From Tiliqua scincoides (Eukaryota; Chordata; Lepidosauria; Squamata; Scincidae), in contig NC_089822.1 in NCBI RefSeq assembly GCF_035046505.1, positions 103,548,659-103,612,658 of the forward strand: a stretch of DNA of 64,000 nucleotides. The letters are read 5' to 3'. Under the pieces are notes generated by a model that was given only the letters and a program-made list of their open reading frames with translations, was not told where the DNA came from and did not search any database. Position numbers and translations under genes: made by a program. Shown here piece after piece: positions 1 through 12,450 of this stretch. The first letter of the stretch is position 1, and each line of letters opens with the position of its first letter.

Positions 1-905
1 ATTTTATTAATTTATACCCCACCTTTTTGCCCAACGGGCACACAAGGCGGCTTACAATTTAAAAGTGCAACATGAAAAACAATTAAAAACAATTTACAAT
101 AATTATAAAATCTAAAAACAAACAAACCCGTGGATTTTCATATAAGAAGCAAGAACGCCAGCCAGCCTGTCAACAATTAAAAGCTTTTTGAAATAAAAAG
201 GTCTTCAGTCCACGCCAAAACGTTAGCAACGAGGGAGCAGTTCTCAGTTCTATTCCACAATTCAGGGGCCACCACCGAGAAGGCCCTCTTCCTGGTCGCC
301 GCCCCTCTTACATCTCTTGGTGGCGGCACAGTCAGAAGGGCCCCCCAGATGATCTAAGAGCATGGGCAGGATTGTAGGGAAGGAGGCGGTCCCTCAAATA
401 CCCCGGACCCAAGCCGTAAAGGGCTTTAAAATTCAAAACTAGCACCTTGAATTGGGCCCGGAACAGAACCGGCAGCCAGTGTAGCCGCCGGAGCAACGGC
501 TCAACAGAATCAAACTGACGTGCACCAGCAACCACATGAGCAGCCGCATTCTGTACTAGTTGTAATTTCTGGACCGTCTTCAAAGGCAGCCCCACGTAGA
601 GCGCATTGCAATAATCTAATCTAGATGTCACTAGGGCATGGGTTACTGTGGCCAGGTCCGCGCAGCTCAGGTACAGTCGCAGCTGGCGAATCAGCCGAAG
701 CTGAGCAAAGGCTCCCCTGGCCACCGCCGCCACCTGGGACTCCAGGAGCAGCTGTGGATCCAGGAGAACCCCCAAGCTGTGGACCTGCTCCTTCAGAGGG
801 AGTGCAACCCCATTCAGAGCAGGACGATGCTGTAAGGCATGTTCACGGGGCTCACTGCTGGGCTCCCGCCGGTGCTAGCCCAGCTCCTAGCGCGGGGCAG
901 TCGCC
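1..905 (-). mobile_element. L2-type LINE, 3' part of the reverse transcriptase ORF plus 3' UTR
   Basis: Read on the minus strand, 775-332 is an open frame of 147 codons with the segment RLDYCNALYVGLP followed by QLVQNAAAHVV and RRLHWLPV, which is the typical carboxyl end of L2/CR1-group reverse transcriptases. The lower end (about 1-60) is the usual LINE tail in reverse, giving GTAAGCCGCCTTGTG and a tail ending in an A-rich stretch. The element is 5'-truncated: endonuclease and the catalytic RT core are absent. Family name by motif only; it could be a related CR1-group clade. Confidence 0.85.
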
Positions 906-2388
906 CAGCTCCTGCGGCTCAGTGGTCTCCCAGACCACTGAGCTGCGGAACGTTAGGTGGGGGGAGGAGGTATTCTGGGGAAGGGGGAGGCTGGTGGTGG
1001 GCGGAGAGAGGGCGGAGGGAGGTGTGCTGGGGGACGGGTGGGAGGCGTGCTGGGGGGAGGGAGGGAGGGAGGAGGATCCGCGGAGCTCTGCTCCACAGGA
1101 TCGAGGGTGCTCATGTAGGGCTGCGCGTAGGACTCCTGCTGCAGAACCTGGGTGCCCCGGGCACAAGTGCCTTTGTTGTGTAAATAGACCCCCCCTTGCC
1201 AGACACTCCCTGTGCAGGCTACTGGAGACCAATTGCCTTTTCTTTGCATTAAGAACCTCTTCTTTGTTTTGTAAACAGGTGCTCTGCTACTGGCTATGGG
1301 ATATCTGATTGCCTCATTAAGAGCCTCTTTGTTGTGCTTTGGCCACTGTTGTGTCCCTTGTTAGGTGGAAGGTTTTCCTTAGGTGGAAAGTCGTTAAGCA
1401 ATGCACTCCTGTGTATCCATTCTTTGCTGGCCCTGTCTCTCATGCTTTCCGCTGCGTGTGCTATGCTGTCTTTTTGCATGTACTACACTGTAAAGTACCA
1501 TCATGGTGCTTTGTAAAATATTTTACACATTTCATCTAAGAGAACTGAGCTACATAAAAGCCTGTAATCTTTATATTTTGTGTTCTTCCCTAAAATCACC
1601 ACCAAACTGAGTGAAAGACACGCAGGTGGAAACAGGATTGTAATTCTAAGGCTCGGAGACAAAGATTGCAGCCATCTGTTGGAAGATGTTAACATAAATA
1701 CTCCGGACTTCTGAGCTGGGGTGGAAATGCCTTAAGTCACTTTTGCAACACCTACAGGCCAGTGCAAGTGCAGTTGCACCGGCCCAAGAATGCATCTGGA
1801 TTGTGCTCTGAGTGTGCCATGTGGGTATTCTGAGATGAAGTTCTAGATATATTTCTTTCATCACCCCAATTAATGCAGCAAGCATCCAGGAGTTTCCCCA
1901 CACAAAACCTGGATCTGGGTAACATATTCTTTATCTTTAAAAACTCATGTACACCTATTATCCAACTCAGATTCAAGGCGAAAGTATTTGACCATTTAAA
2001 GACGTGGCTGCATATTCCATGTTTCATATATATATGCTTCAGCATGCACCAGTATACTCTTGAGTGATCATATCTGCCATTTAAAATGAGGAACCACTCT
2101 AAGACTGTGATTAAATGAACCCAGGAACAATAGATCAGTCTGGTTGTGGAAGAGTAGCTGTTGGGGCATGTTCTACTGGAAAGTTGTTCTGTCAAAGCCC
2201 TGTGGAAATCAGGGAGAGCTTGTGAACACAGAGAAGTGCTAGGGGTACCTTAGAGTAAACCGGGGTAGTGTCCAGAGTTGCTTGCTCCAGGAGGATAACA
2301 CACAACCCAGTGTTCTGTTGTCGTGTGATATTTCCAAGGTGACAATCTTCTCCTTCACCAATATTTGCTCTGAGGATAGGGGTGTGTG
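906..2388. other. Non-genic stretch left of the first visible WARS2 exon
   Basis: This stretch lies in what should be WARS2 intron 1. About 948-1080 is a GGGAGG-rich purine block with no protein signal. I see no convincing exon or transposon in the remainder; open frames here are short and unlike any family I know. I looked for a WARS2 exon 1 (start codon plus basic presequence followed by a donor) and did not find one. Confidence 0.5.
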
Positions 2389-2783
2389 TGTCAGAACCAG
2401 GGGACATCCACTAAAATTGAGTGTTGGGAGAGTTAGAACAGACAAGAGAAAATATTTCTTTACTCAGCGTGTGGTTGGTCTGTGGAACTCCTTGCCACAG
2501 GATGTGGTGATGGCATCTGGCCTGGACGCCTTTAAAAGGGGATTGGACAAGTTTCTGGAGGAAAAATCCATTATGGGGTACAAGCCATGATGTGTATGTG
2601 CAACCTCCTGATTTTAGAAATGGGCTATGTCAGAAGGCCAGATGCAAGGCAGGGCACCAGGATGAGGTCTCTTGCTATCTGGTGTGCTCCCTGGGGCATT
2701 TGGTGGGCTGCTGTGAGATACAGGAAGCTGGACTAGATGGGCCTATGGCCTGATCCGTTGGGGCTGTTCTTATGTTCTTATGC
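2389..2783 (+). mobile_element. CR1-type LINE, 3' end fragment
   Basis: Contains the last residues of the LINE ORF (TRGHPLKLSVGRVRTDK through EEKSIMGYKP and a stop at about 2590) and about 190 bp of 3' UTR ending in TTCTTATGTTCTTATG, the short direct repeats that terminate CR1 elements. It matches the longer copy at 21018-22236 with few differences, so insertion was relatively recent. It ends about 95 bp before the acceptor of the first visible WARS2 exon. Confidence 0.85.
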
Positions 2784-2877
2784 CCAAGTTTGCAAGTATG
2801 AACACAGGCATTCATCTTGTTTTGTTACTGATGTTCATTTGCTATACAAATAACAAAAAACTATGTTTCTGTTACAG

Positions 2878-3135
2878 AATAAAGGCCTGAAAAGGATTTT
2901 TTCTGGTATTCAGCCAACTGGGATCCCTCATCTAGGAAATTACCTTGGTGCGATCACAAATTGGGTGAGCCTGCAGGAAGAATGCAACTCTGTGTTATAC
3001 AGCATTGTAGACCTCCACTCGCTCACAATACCGCAGGAGCCGACTGTCCTCCGTGAGAGCATCCTAGACATCACTGCTGTTCTCCTGGCCTGTGGCTTAA
3101 ATCCACATAAGTCCTTCCTTTTCCAGCAATCTCAG
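2878..3135 (+). CDS. WARS2: WARS2 exon 2: mitochondrial tryptophanyl-tRNA synthetase, HIGH-motif exon
   Basis: Class I tryptophanyl-tRNA synthetase, which charges mitochondrial tRNA-Trp in the matrix using ATP and tryptophan. This 258-nt exon is phase 0 at both ends (acceptor GTTACAG before 2878, donor GTCAGT at 3136) and encodes 86 residues starting [15 protein letters not shown]. The segment [14 protein letters not shown] carries HLGN, the TrpRS form of the HIGH signature that binds [15 protein letters not shown] and [17 protein letters not shown] match my memory of the human enzyme closely. Exon numbering assumes one upstream coding exon, as in the human six-exon gene; that exon, with start codon and presequence, is not visible in the window. 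Confidence 0.96.
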
Positions 3136-5828
3136 GTCAGTGTCTATCTGTCTCTAACTTATTAAACCCTTTGGAGCCTTCCTGTATGTTTTGGTGAGCG
3201 AGTCTGTCTCCAAGTAATGCATTTTCTCTTTGCGTTGTTATCTATATATCTACTTTAGAAGATAGTAATTTTGGCTGTACTTTGAAGATACTTAGGTCAT
3301 GTAAGATTAAAGCACAGAACATCTACATTTGCATAAAAATAGTTTTGCCAATTTGCATCCTCCTGCCAAATGCTTCAAAACTTAAAAACCTGCAATTGTG
3401 GAAAAATCCTTCTCATTGTCTGAGAGAGAAGCATATCTGACACGTAGACCGCCTGCTAGACTATTTTGTTGACTTTGTCACTCATTGTGTTGTGAAACTT
3501 GTAGCTGTTCAGAATGGGGCAGTAACAGAAGGCTATAGTTAGCACAGTCCCAGTGTTGGTCAATGGTTAAGGTTGTGTACACGAGTAGTATGTGAATGGT
3601 ATTTATTGTTTGTTTAGAATACATATATTCAACCTTTCCTCGCTTAACACATGTAAAGGGGAATTAAACGCAGAAAAGGTATTAACCCCCCCCCCCAAAG
3701 CACACTATCAAATTTAGGCAGGTCATCACTTATCTGTGTTGTGTTAGTTAGTTCTAGTTAGTCTTTGTCCCTCACTTCAGCTTTACAACAACCACAATTT
3801 TAAAATAGTTGAAAGGGTTTAAGATCCAGAACACAAACCCAGTAGGTATGAGAGGGTAGCTAACACATAAAAACAGGAATCTTTGCGGCATTTGGTTCTA
3901 AATGAAGATTTGCTGTCCCTTGAGAGAGTGGAGGAAGCACGCTCTGGGAGAGAACATACTCTGTTAATAGTGTAACTTTGACCCATTACCACAGACAGGA
4001 AAAGTGTTAAAATGTGAAAAAGATTTTGTTTTGGGTGAGGGTGAAAAGAAGGAATAAAGAAAGAAGATGGAGGAAAGAATAAAACAAGCAGACTTGAAAT
4101 AACTTGGGTGTTGGCAATGCCCTGGTACAGATCTTACCCACAACAAGGAGGTGATTACAAGGAAACTTAAAAGCAAATTCCTTTATTCACTAATTCCTTA
4201 GTGCATCTAAATTTCATTGTTCTCTCCTTACTCCGAGGTCAACTTGAATTATCCAATTGCACCTCTTTGATCCACAGGCGACAGGTGAAAGCTTGGCCAC
4301 ACATAGATGTGAACTCAGGGGGACCTAAACTGGAAAACACCCTAGTATCCTTGGACTTTAAGAAACCTAGGCTTGATGGTGTCATTGGTCCTTCTGATTG
4401 GATAATTTACTGCCACCTGGGCATCCCTACCTGCCCTCTGGGCTTGGATGCCCAGTCAGCTGATGCCAGTCCCAGCAGGTGGGCTGGCTTAGGCTAGAAC
4501 CAGGCGGAGAAGACAGCAAATCCCCAAAGTGACCTGTCTGCTTGACCATGCAGTCTTTCTGCAATGGCACAGATTTCAAAGTGCGTCAGGGAAGTCTCTT
4601 TCCTCTTGAACCTGATGCTGAGAGGCTCAAATCATTGCAGTGTGAGAGAAGGGATTTTGGTTATTTGTCCTGGAGAGTCGTCATCAGTTATGCAGAATTG
4701 ATGGGATGCCAATTAAATGCAATAGCTGTTGGAAAGGGAAATGAAAATTCTCAGATTTAGTCAGTCCAGTATTTTGACAGATTAGACATTTAGGGGACGC
4801 ATCTATGGAATTGCTGAAAGAAGCGGATATACAGAAGGGGAGAGACTGTCTTAAATGCACAAGCTGCCCAAGATCACAATAAGAGAAGCTGCTGTTGAAA
4901 AACAGAATCCCACTTTGAACCCCAACAAGAGACTTTCGATTGGTGCTCAGCAAGAATTCTGTAGACAGTAGGGAGATGTAGCATATTGGATGATTGCATC
5001 TTTGGAGAAATCAGCTAATGGAAATAACTAGCTTCCTATGGGAAACAATAAATAGTGGGATTTGTAATGCTGATGTTCTTCCAAGTATTTTTCATTATGC
5101 TGGAGGAAACATTTTCTGAGGAAGATAATATCTATACAGAAAACAGGCTTTTCCATTGGGAGACACGGAAGGTTTTTGAGCTGTTGCATATTAGATCACT
5201 GTCTCTTCCATTGTCCAAGTTTCTAGCAGAGAGTTTTTTGTTTGGTTAGTATGCTACCAGCAGCATCTTTTAATCTGTGGTTTCTCATCATGGTTAAAAT
5301 GAGAGCAATTGTTAGGCAACAACAAAGTGTGTGATTAGCTGAGATAGACAAAAGCTGCCTCTTTGATTGCTTTGAATGACACCTAGATAGTGTTTATTTT
5401 TTTGCCTTGCATTTACAATGTGCTATCCTTCTGCTTAATATGTATGAAAAACTTTCTCCATTACTAGTTGAGGATTAGAAGGTAATGGTTTACTTCATGA
5501 AAAGATGGCCAATGATGAACCAAAAATCAGGAAAAACAGGTTTTTTTTCAAAAAGAGGAAAGTGGAAATTTGAAAGTGATGATTGGAATGCACAGGAGGC
5601 AGTTGCCAAATGGAAATACAGTTCTAATTCTAGGAGAGCCCATTAAAACACTAATCTGCAAGATTCGTGCATTAAGTGCTTCTCCCATCTTGTCGACGAA
5701 CGAAAGGCCCTTTCCCAAACAGATGCTTATCTTTTATACTGCTGTTGTCATCATTGTCTTATGCCAGGAGTTCAATTGGGATGATCTGCCAAGTCATGGG
5801 CACACACACCCTCTCCATTCCCTTTTTA
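3136..5828. other. WARS2 intron 2, first part, no recognised element
   Basis: AT-rich intronic sequence with a short C run near 3690. I see no exon, RNA gene or clear transposon. The open frames at 4201-4497 and 4542-4760 have no recognisable family and no supporting splice context. Confidence 0.5.
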
Positions 5829-5992
5829 GTGCAAACCATAATTGGTTGAGATGTCTAAATCAACCGATTCTGTGGTTAGCACTTGCCCTCCAAATCAGAA
5901 TTGGAGGCCATGGTTTGAAGTGGATTTCTAATTCTGATTTGAAGGGCAGAGTTTGCCAGTTGGGATATGATGATTACAATTATGGCTTGCAC
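5829..5992. mobile_element. Near-palindromic TA-flanked MITE, 164 bp
   Basis: Ends are inverted: it opens with GTGCAAACCATAATTG and closes with CAATTATGGCTTGCAC, and TA sits on both sides (5827-5828 and 5993-5994). A second inverted pair lies inside, CTCCAAATCAGAATT against AATTCTGATTTGAAGG. TA flanks and terminal inverted repeats point to a Tc1/mariner-type non-autonomous element. No coding capacity. Confidence 0.7.
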
Positions 5993-6225
5993 TAAATAGG
6001 AAACAGGGTGGGTGGCACATGGTATGGATGATAACTGGAACTGAATCTATGTTAATTTAGTTGCTTTTTGATCCCATGCACAAAAGCATTTTTTTGGTCT
6101 GTTTCTTCCGCATTTAGTTTTAGCTTGTTATTCAAACAGTTTCTCATCAAGGCTTCCTCTTAAACACTTCGTATGTAGTTTTTCTTCATTGATATAACAC
6201 ACATGGACATTTGCGTATACATATA

Positions 6226-6510
6226 CAGTCAATTATCTGTACCTGCGCACTCCATTCCCATTGATTTGCTTATCTATGAGAACGAAGAGCGCAACTTACC
6301 TATCTGTGGCAATTCTGGAATGATCCGTGGCCATTCTGAAGTGATCCCAGCATCTTGTGGTAGCCATTTTGAATCTTGTGGCAGCAATTCTGAAGGCATT
6401 AATGCCATTCATTTGACTTTCCCCTAACCCCATTGTTCCCATAGCCACAGGTTTGATATCTGGTGGGTTTTCCAGGAATCTAATCCCTGCAGATACCAAA
6501 AAATTGACTG
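6226..6510. mobile_element. Tc1/mariner-type (Tigger-like) non-autonomous transposon, 285 bp
   Basis: Starts CAGTCAATTATC and ends AAATTGACTG, so the termini are inverted repeats, with TA target duplication at 6224-6225 and 6511-6512. Internal sequence has no transposase frame. The TIR beginning CAGT with a TA duplication fits pogo/Tigger-type elements; the precise family is not known to me. Confidence 0.65.
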
Positions 6511-6539
6511 TACATTTTCAGACTTACTGTCATAAGTTT

Positions 6540-7112
6540 CTGTATTCTATACCTTTAAGGCCCTCCATGTTATGGGTTCAGGCTATCTGAAAGACCCATA
6601 CATTCCAGCCCATCCCCTTAGGTCACCTGAGGGAGCTCTTCTACAAGGGCCACCTTTGTCCCAAGTGAGAGGGGTGGCAGCTTGGGGGCAAACCTTCTCT
6701 GTAGTGGTGCCGCAACTATGAAATTCCCTTCCCGGGGAATTGAGAACTACTCCCTCTCTCATGGCTTTTTGGCAAGAGCTCAAAATGTACCTGCTCTCTT
6801 TGGCATTGGTTGCTGAGCGCATATTTGCCCTCTGTGCCTCTGAAATACTGCTGTGGCTTGACTGCCTCCCTGGACTTATTGTTTCCCCGTTGGCCCAATG
6901 ATATTTGTTAGATTTTGCCCTCTATTGGTTTACGTTTCACTATGTAATGTTAAAATTTAATGTTTTAATGCCTTGTTTGATGTTTTTTAACCTGTTGTGA
7001 TACTTTGTACTTGTGATACTTTGTGTGCAATTATAAAACTTTGTAAGCCGCCTTGGGCATTTGCTTTGGCTTGGGAAAGGCGGGATATAAATTTCTTAAA
7101 TAAATAAATCTT
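6540..7112 (+). mobile_element. L2-type LINE, 3' end
   Basis: Decayed coding sequence with traces of the L2-type carboxyl end (GSGYLKDPY, SLPGELRTTPSLM), followed by a 3' UTR ending TTTGTAAGCCGCCTTGGGC, GGCGGGATATAAAT and an AAATAAATAAAT tail. Same class as 1-905 but on the opposite strand and more diverged. Confidence 0.75.
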
Positions 7113-7290
7113 CCACCTTATTGCCCTTCAGGGCCTTTTTAGAAGCCAGGAGAAAGAATCATGAACTCCCTTCCAGAGTTCCACTGCTGAGGGGCGCTGC
7201 AACAAAGAAGTCCCTCTCTTGTGTGCTCACTAACCAAACCTAAGCAAGTGATGGCACCCAGAGTAGTGTCCTGTTCCCTCTCCCACTCAT
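7113..7290 (-). mobile_element. L2-type LINE 3' fragment, minus orientation
   Basis: The stretch around 7165-7230 (TTCCAGAGTTCCACTGCTGAGGGGC and onward) resembles 240-330 of the L2-type copy at the left end, in the same orientation. Diverged and lacking clear ends. Confidence 0.45.
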
Positions 7291-8487
7291 CTCAACAATG
7301 TCTTGGTGAACTGAATGCCATGTTTAATTTGCTATCAGTTATTGAATACAAGATGGCACATTGCAAGATGAGAAATATGTCCTAAACTGTGTTTTGTTTC
7401 TCATGTTAGTTGAACTTGCTGCCTTGACAGCACGAAGACAACATGTTATAATGTTGAAACTAATGGTGTACCATATATCAAAACAGTCTCTCTCCAATAA
7501 AAATAGCTTACTTCACTGCGACACACGCAATGCTAGCTTGGGCAGCATCAGAAGAAACACATTGTAGTTGTTTTCTTTGGGTAGCCTTGTAGATTTCTCT
7601 CCCAGGTTATTCAAGTTTTCTTTTGCAGACTTCTGTCTTGAATGGCCAGCTTTTTGTCTGTCATGAGAATATGTGATGGATGCTTTGGATGGAGAAAAGT
7701 GAATGTTTTGGAGCCACGTCTGCAGACATTTGTTCTTTTGGATATTTGGCTGCCTCGGTGCAGATGTGTCAAAACCACTGCTGTAGGGACCACAGATGCC
7801 ATGCTGGCTGGATACAGAGCTTTTCTGCCTGGCTAGGACTTGGCATTTAAAAGGAGTTCTTGCCAACTTTAGACATCTCTATTCTTTGCTGAAAAGGCTT
7901 CAAAGGGTGATAGTTTGTCTGTGGAGTATAGTGTTGTACTGGGCAGATTCCATCTTTCTCATTCTGCACTAGATAATAAACCAGTTTAACTGTCTTGAAT
8001 TGTCTGAAAATTGCTTAAAAATGCAGAAAAATTCAGTGATCATAAAAATAATAAAACAATGTGCAGAATGACAAAATCAGACAAGCTCAGCACTGTTTTA
8101 CAGTGGTTCTGCTCCTGTCACCACTCAGAAGGTGGTGCTGGGATGCTACTCTTTGACTTTGACTATTGGGATCCTCCAGAATTCCATCTGGTCTCCTGTG
8201 CTGGTTAACATAAAACTGCTGAGAGAGGTTATTTGAACCTAACCACCATTTGAAAGATGGACATAAGATGTGTGCAATTGAACTAATTATCAGGATGATG
8301 GTGGAGCTGGGATGGAAAGTGGAAAACAAATATATTTTAAACCATGATTTGGTGAGGTTTATTTGTATTCCTTAATTGTGGTGTGGAGTTGAAAGAGTTC
8401 ACAAGGATATCTAAGTGCAGAGGCTATGTCAGATCTATAGGAACCTAAATGCATTCCAGGATTTTATTTTGCGTTTTCAGGACTAAA
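7291..8487. other. WARS2 intron 2, unassigned
   Basis: Nothing recognised on either strand. Open frames here are short and without family resemblance. Confidence 0.45.
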
Positions 8488-8495
8488 CCCTAGTA

Positions 8496-8713
8496 CAGTA
8501 GTTCTCAAACTTTTTAGAGGCCCTAGGCTGCTGCCTGATTTATAAATGCCAAGGGATGTGGCTATAATTGTGATTGGGCGGCAGTACTTCCCCCCCCAAG
8601 CTTGTTTAATGCTTGTTGCACATATCCTAATCTACCTTATCAGTTTTGCAAACCACCAAATATTAAATCACAATTCATTTGTGGGTCCCAGATCCATTAT
8701 TTGAGAACCACTG
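8496..8713. mobile_element. hAT-type non-autonomous element, 218 bp
   Basis: Begins CAGTAGTTCTCAAAC and ends TTTGAGAACCACTG, an inverted terminal pair of the widespread CAGTGGTTCTCAA hAT type. Flanks CCCTAGTA (8488-8495) and CCCTAATG (8714-8721) fit a decayed 8-bp target duplication. No transposase. Confidence 0.75.
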
Positions 8714-8996
8714 CCCTAATGTTGTAAGGTGCATACAAGAGAAGTTAAATTCTGGGTGTAGAAAGGCTTATCTCCTTAAATAGAGTGTGCTGCAAAAACC
8801 ATCTCAAACCTCTTGTTTCATCCCTGTCCCTTGTATTTTGAAACCCCTGATATCATGACCAAGCTTTTATTTGTTTCAATGGCTTATATCCTGCCACAGG
8901 AATCATGGCACTGCTGCTTCCAAGGGACTTTGTCCTTACCTGGGGGGAGCACTGACTGGTTTTCGTGGAAAACAGGAAGTAGGTTTAGATTGAAGG

Positions 8997-9052
8997 GCTT
9001 TTTATTGCAGCTGTAGAGGAGATCAGAGGGGGCTGCAGTTTGGGAACCACTG
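8997..9052. mobile_element. hAT-type 3' end fragment
   Basis: Ends GCAGTTTGGGAACCACTG, the right terminus of the same hAT group as 8496-8713. The left end is not recognisable. Confidence 0.4.
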
Positions 9053-9058
9053 ATTTAG

Positions 9059-9330
9059 GGGTTCAAAACCAGCACCTTGAAGTGAGCCTGACAATGAGGT
9101 GGTAGTCAAAACAGATGGTATAGAATGAGAGTTGCATGCACCCAGGCTTGGCCTCCAACCAGAACCTGTGCTGTTGTGATCTGGGCCAACAAGAGCTTCT
9201 GAATGCTTTTCAAGGGTAGCCCCCCACACAGCGCATTGCAATAGTCTAATCTCAGTATGACTAGGGCCTGTGTTTCACTGGCCAGATCTGCTTTCTCTGG
9301 AAGGATGTACAGTAAATGCACCAACCATAG
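9059..9330 (-). mobile_element. L2-type LINE fragment
   Basis: On the minus strand the segment LRLDYCNALCGGLPLKS repeats the motif seen in 1-905, followed by decayed coding sequence. A small internal piece of the RT carboxyl end, without the tail. Confidence 0.75.
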
Positions 9331-9655
9331 CGACTCCTACTTAGTCCAGTGCAAAGGTGTATCCAGGAGTGCCTCGGTTATAGAAAATCTATTATACATC
9401 CCTAAAGGAGCAGCACGAGTTTATATCTAATAGAACATAAATATTGAATATATTTTAATTGTTCCAAAATGCTGTATGTGTGAATTGGAAAAAGTATTCT
9501 GAATTTCCAGAAATTTTACATCTCTAAATGTTATTCTAGAGCTGGGGAAATTAAAAAAAAGCTTGACATAACCTTTCTGGCACTTTTGTCCATGAGTAAC
9601 TTAAATCTATGAGTATTGATGAGATGTTGACAGATGACATGGCATGCTTTTGCTA

Positions 9656-9745
9656 ACATTTATTTTTATTATTTTACAATATCATATCCCATCTTTCCCT
9701 TCCCCATTAGGACTGAGTCAAAGGCGGTTTATGGTTTCCCCCCAT
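9656..9745 (-). mobile_element. LINE 3' tail fragment (L2-like)
   Basis: Reads on the minus strand as AAACCGCCTTTGACTCAGTC, a pyrimidine/purine stretch, GATATGATATTGTAAA and an A/T tail, the pattern of an L2-like 3' end. Short and diverged. Confidence 0.5.
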
Positions 9746-12369
9746 ATGTTGGTGGTATGTTAATATATTGTCACAAGTTATTCAGTGCAACTTGTATTAT
9801 GTAGGGTAGGTTAGTCTGTAAGCTATAAAACTGCAGCGCTTGCTTTACTGGTGACTAAAATTAGAGCAGATTCTGTGAAAACCATGGCTATATGAGGTAT
9901 AGCTGTGATCTTGTAAATGTGTTTCTTCTCTTTTTATTACTCCTGTTCTGACATTTTATGTGACTTTTATATTTGACAGTGCACTGTTGTAAAATCTGAC
10001 TGCCAATTCAGCAATAAACTTTGACTTGCGTATTTTTTTCTTGGAGAAGAGATACTTTAGATATGACCAGACCATCCAGCAAGATACGCTCAACTGTTTT
10101 CTTAACAACTCAGGTTAGAGAGACAGCGGTTTTTGAAAAGAATTGTTATTTTGGTCCAGGTTCGCCAAACTTTTCAGCACTTGGGTACCTGATGAGGTGT
10201 CAAGGGCTGAAAAATAGATATGTGAATTTAAATAAATACATTAGAGATGGATGGAGGGGAATGGATTTTGAAAAGGGGTTGGGGGAGCAGAGGGCAAAAT
10301 TGATTTGCCCAGGAAGAGGGGGGAATGGATTTTAAAAAGGAAAATGAAATTGGGAAAAATGAATTTTTGAAAGGAGGAATATGGTAGAAAACCAATATTT
10401 TTGGAAAAACATTTTTTGAAGTGGAAATTATTTGAAGGAACTGGGGAGAGAATTAATGCATCAAGGAGATAAAGAGTTGGAACAACTAAATAATGTTAGG
10501 AGTAATCTGAGCAATACATCAATTTGTAAAGAGAAAACATGGTTTCGGTATTTGTTGGGACTGACTGACCTGCAGTCTTGACCAGGGTATTAAATGTATC
10601 TGGAATTCCTCTCAGGTTTCCAAAGAAAGTGGGAGTTAAGAATCAGGCAGAAGTTACTCTTGCAGTTTGCCTCCCTCTGTCTCTCTCACTCTTTCCCACC
10701 AAGACTTGGCGTGCCCGGCCCGGCCCGTCTACAGGTTGCTATGAGTTGGAACAGTTAAGCCTCCCCACCATGTGCCTTGGGCTGGATCAAATCCTCCACC
10801 CGTTGAGGGTTTGGAGACCCCTTTTCTGGTCAAAGAGGTTCTGTAGGTTTTTGAAGTATTAACTAAAACCTGCAAATGGATAGCAAATAGTCTTCAGCGC
10901 TAATGTCTACCCCTCAAGTGAGGTGCACGTATTCATCTGACTTTAGCTAGCCAGCTTAACTGCAGCAGTTTATCTCTTCCTCGGACCAGCCTTCAGGAAG
11001 TAATGTGCCTGCTCTTTATGCATTAAACTAGCATTCTTTTGAGTGGGGATTATCTAGTGGATTGAGTAGTGATTCTGTGCCAAGCGATCAAATATTAAGA
11101 GCTGTGTCTTCTGAGACAGAATAATGCAGCTTGTTTGTTAAATTTTATAGACCTCTTTTCCACATGCATGTTCCAACAAGATTTGGATCTGTTGCATTTG
11201 ATAGCCACTTTCTTGTTAGCCTGGTAAGCTTATAATGCAATTTTACAGCTGCTTTTGATGCTGAGAACATATTCCTTGCCTTTCCCTTAAGGATAAAGGG
11301 AAGGAGGCCCTTTTACAATAGTGAGGCCAACCAAAGAACAGAGTTCACAGTGCATTAATGTTCATTCTTCCTCCTTCCCTCCCCCGCTTTTCACTGTTTG
11401 GAGAATGTGGATAAATGAGCTGGTCCAACAATAATAGAACAACCTTTATATTGAAAAGCACTGATATCTGGCTGCTTTGTCAGGCTGTTTTTAATGGGCA
11501 CCTGGGGTTGTTCAGAACATCAATAGGAAATGATGTTTACAGTGCTTGGTATTTTGCTACTTGTGCTCAACTTGCCATGACCCTAGACCTCAGATATCTC
11601 CCCCACATCTCTTAACTGTCCTGTCTCTTGTGCCTACTGTGACATCTGAAATCTGTGACTTTTCTGTGATTAATGTTCCATTTAGACACTTCGAGGTTTT
11701 GCCCTAAAGAATAAGTGAAGAATGAGGAAGCATTGTTCTCTCCATCTCTTCTTTCCCTGTGGGTCAGAATAACAAGGACGTACAATAGGGGGAAAAATTG
11801 AGTTGTAGAGTTGCCTATATATCTCATGGCCTTAGTGTTTTGGGAAATTTATCTCAGTAGTGGAGCACATAGAATCAGAGTTGGTAGGGACCCATGCAGA
11901 ATGCCCCATGTTCAAGCCTCCAGTTAAAATGATCTTGGTTAACACAGTGGGGAAAGAAACCCACCTGAGACTTTGGAGAGCCATTGCTGGCCAGAGTAGA
12001 CAGTATTGGGCTACAGGTTTGATTCTGATGTCTGAGCCAAACCATTAATTTGTTATTATACACATGCTTGCACACTTCCTCCTCCCACTTGTACACACAG
12101 GTTCCTTCCCCTTCTTTCTGGCTTATGGTCACCACAATTTGTCACAAGCTTGGAAGCGGACAAACTAGAGTGAAGAAGTGGAGGAGTAGATAGGCACTTG
12201 TACACCCTTAGCATATTTCTGATTCCCCTGGTTTGGCTGTCATGTCTGAGCTTGTCCCTACAAGGCAACTTCACATGCTTTTTGGGTGTATTTGGAAGCA
12301 GGACTTGCTATTAGTGCTGCGTCTGTGAGAGAACACATGGCTCCGAATTTAATCTCTTGTTTGTTGCAG
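9746..12369. other. WARS2 intron 2, last part, no recognised element
   Basis: AT-rich intron. About 10250-10450 is a G/A-rich low-complexity stretch with loosely repeated GGAATGGATTTTGAAAA-like words. No other structure recognised. Confidence 0.5.
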
Positions 12370-12450
12370 ATAGCGGAACACGCAGAACTTGGCTGGATTC
12401 TGGGGTGTTTCACAAGTGTGCCTCGTCTCCAGCACTTTCCCCACTGGAAG
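12370..12450 (+). CDS. WARS2: WARS2 exon 3
   Basis: 81-nt exon, phase 0 at both ends, acceptor TTGTTGCAG and donor GTAAGG. It encodes 27 residues, IAEHAELGWILGC followed by PRLQHFPHW and K, corresponding to the human stretch beginning VSEHTQLSWIL, part of the Rossmann-fold connective region of TrpRS. The SEHTQL-type positions have drifted (AEHAEL), but the reading frame is intact and the exon joins the neighbours in phase. Missed by simple ORF searches because it is so short. Confidence 0.94.

Noticed and set aside
625-1308. Possible WARS2 exon 1 in the 227-codon frame near the left edge
   Set aside because: The frame overlaps the L2-type LINE on the other strand, and does not lead through a donor into the [10 protein letters not shown] exon in a convincing way. 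No mitochondrial presequence is recognisable.
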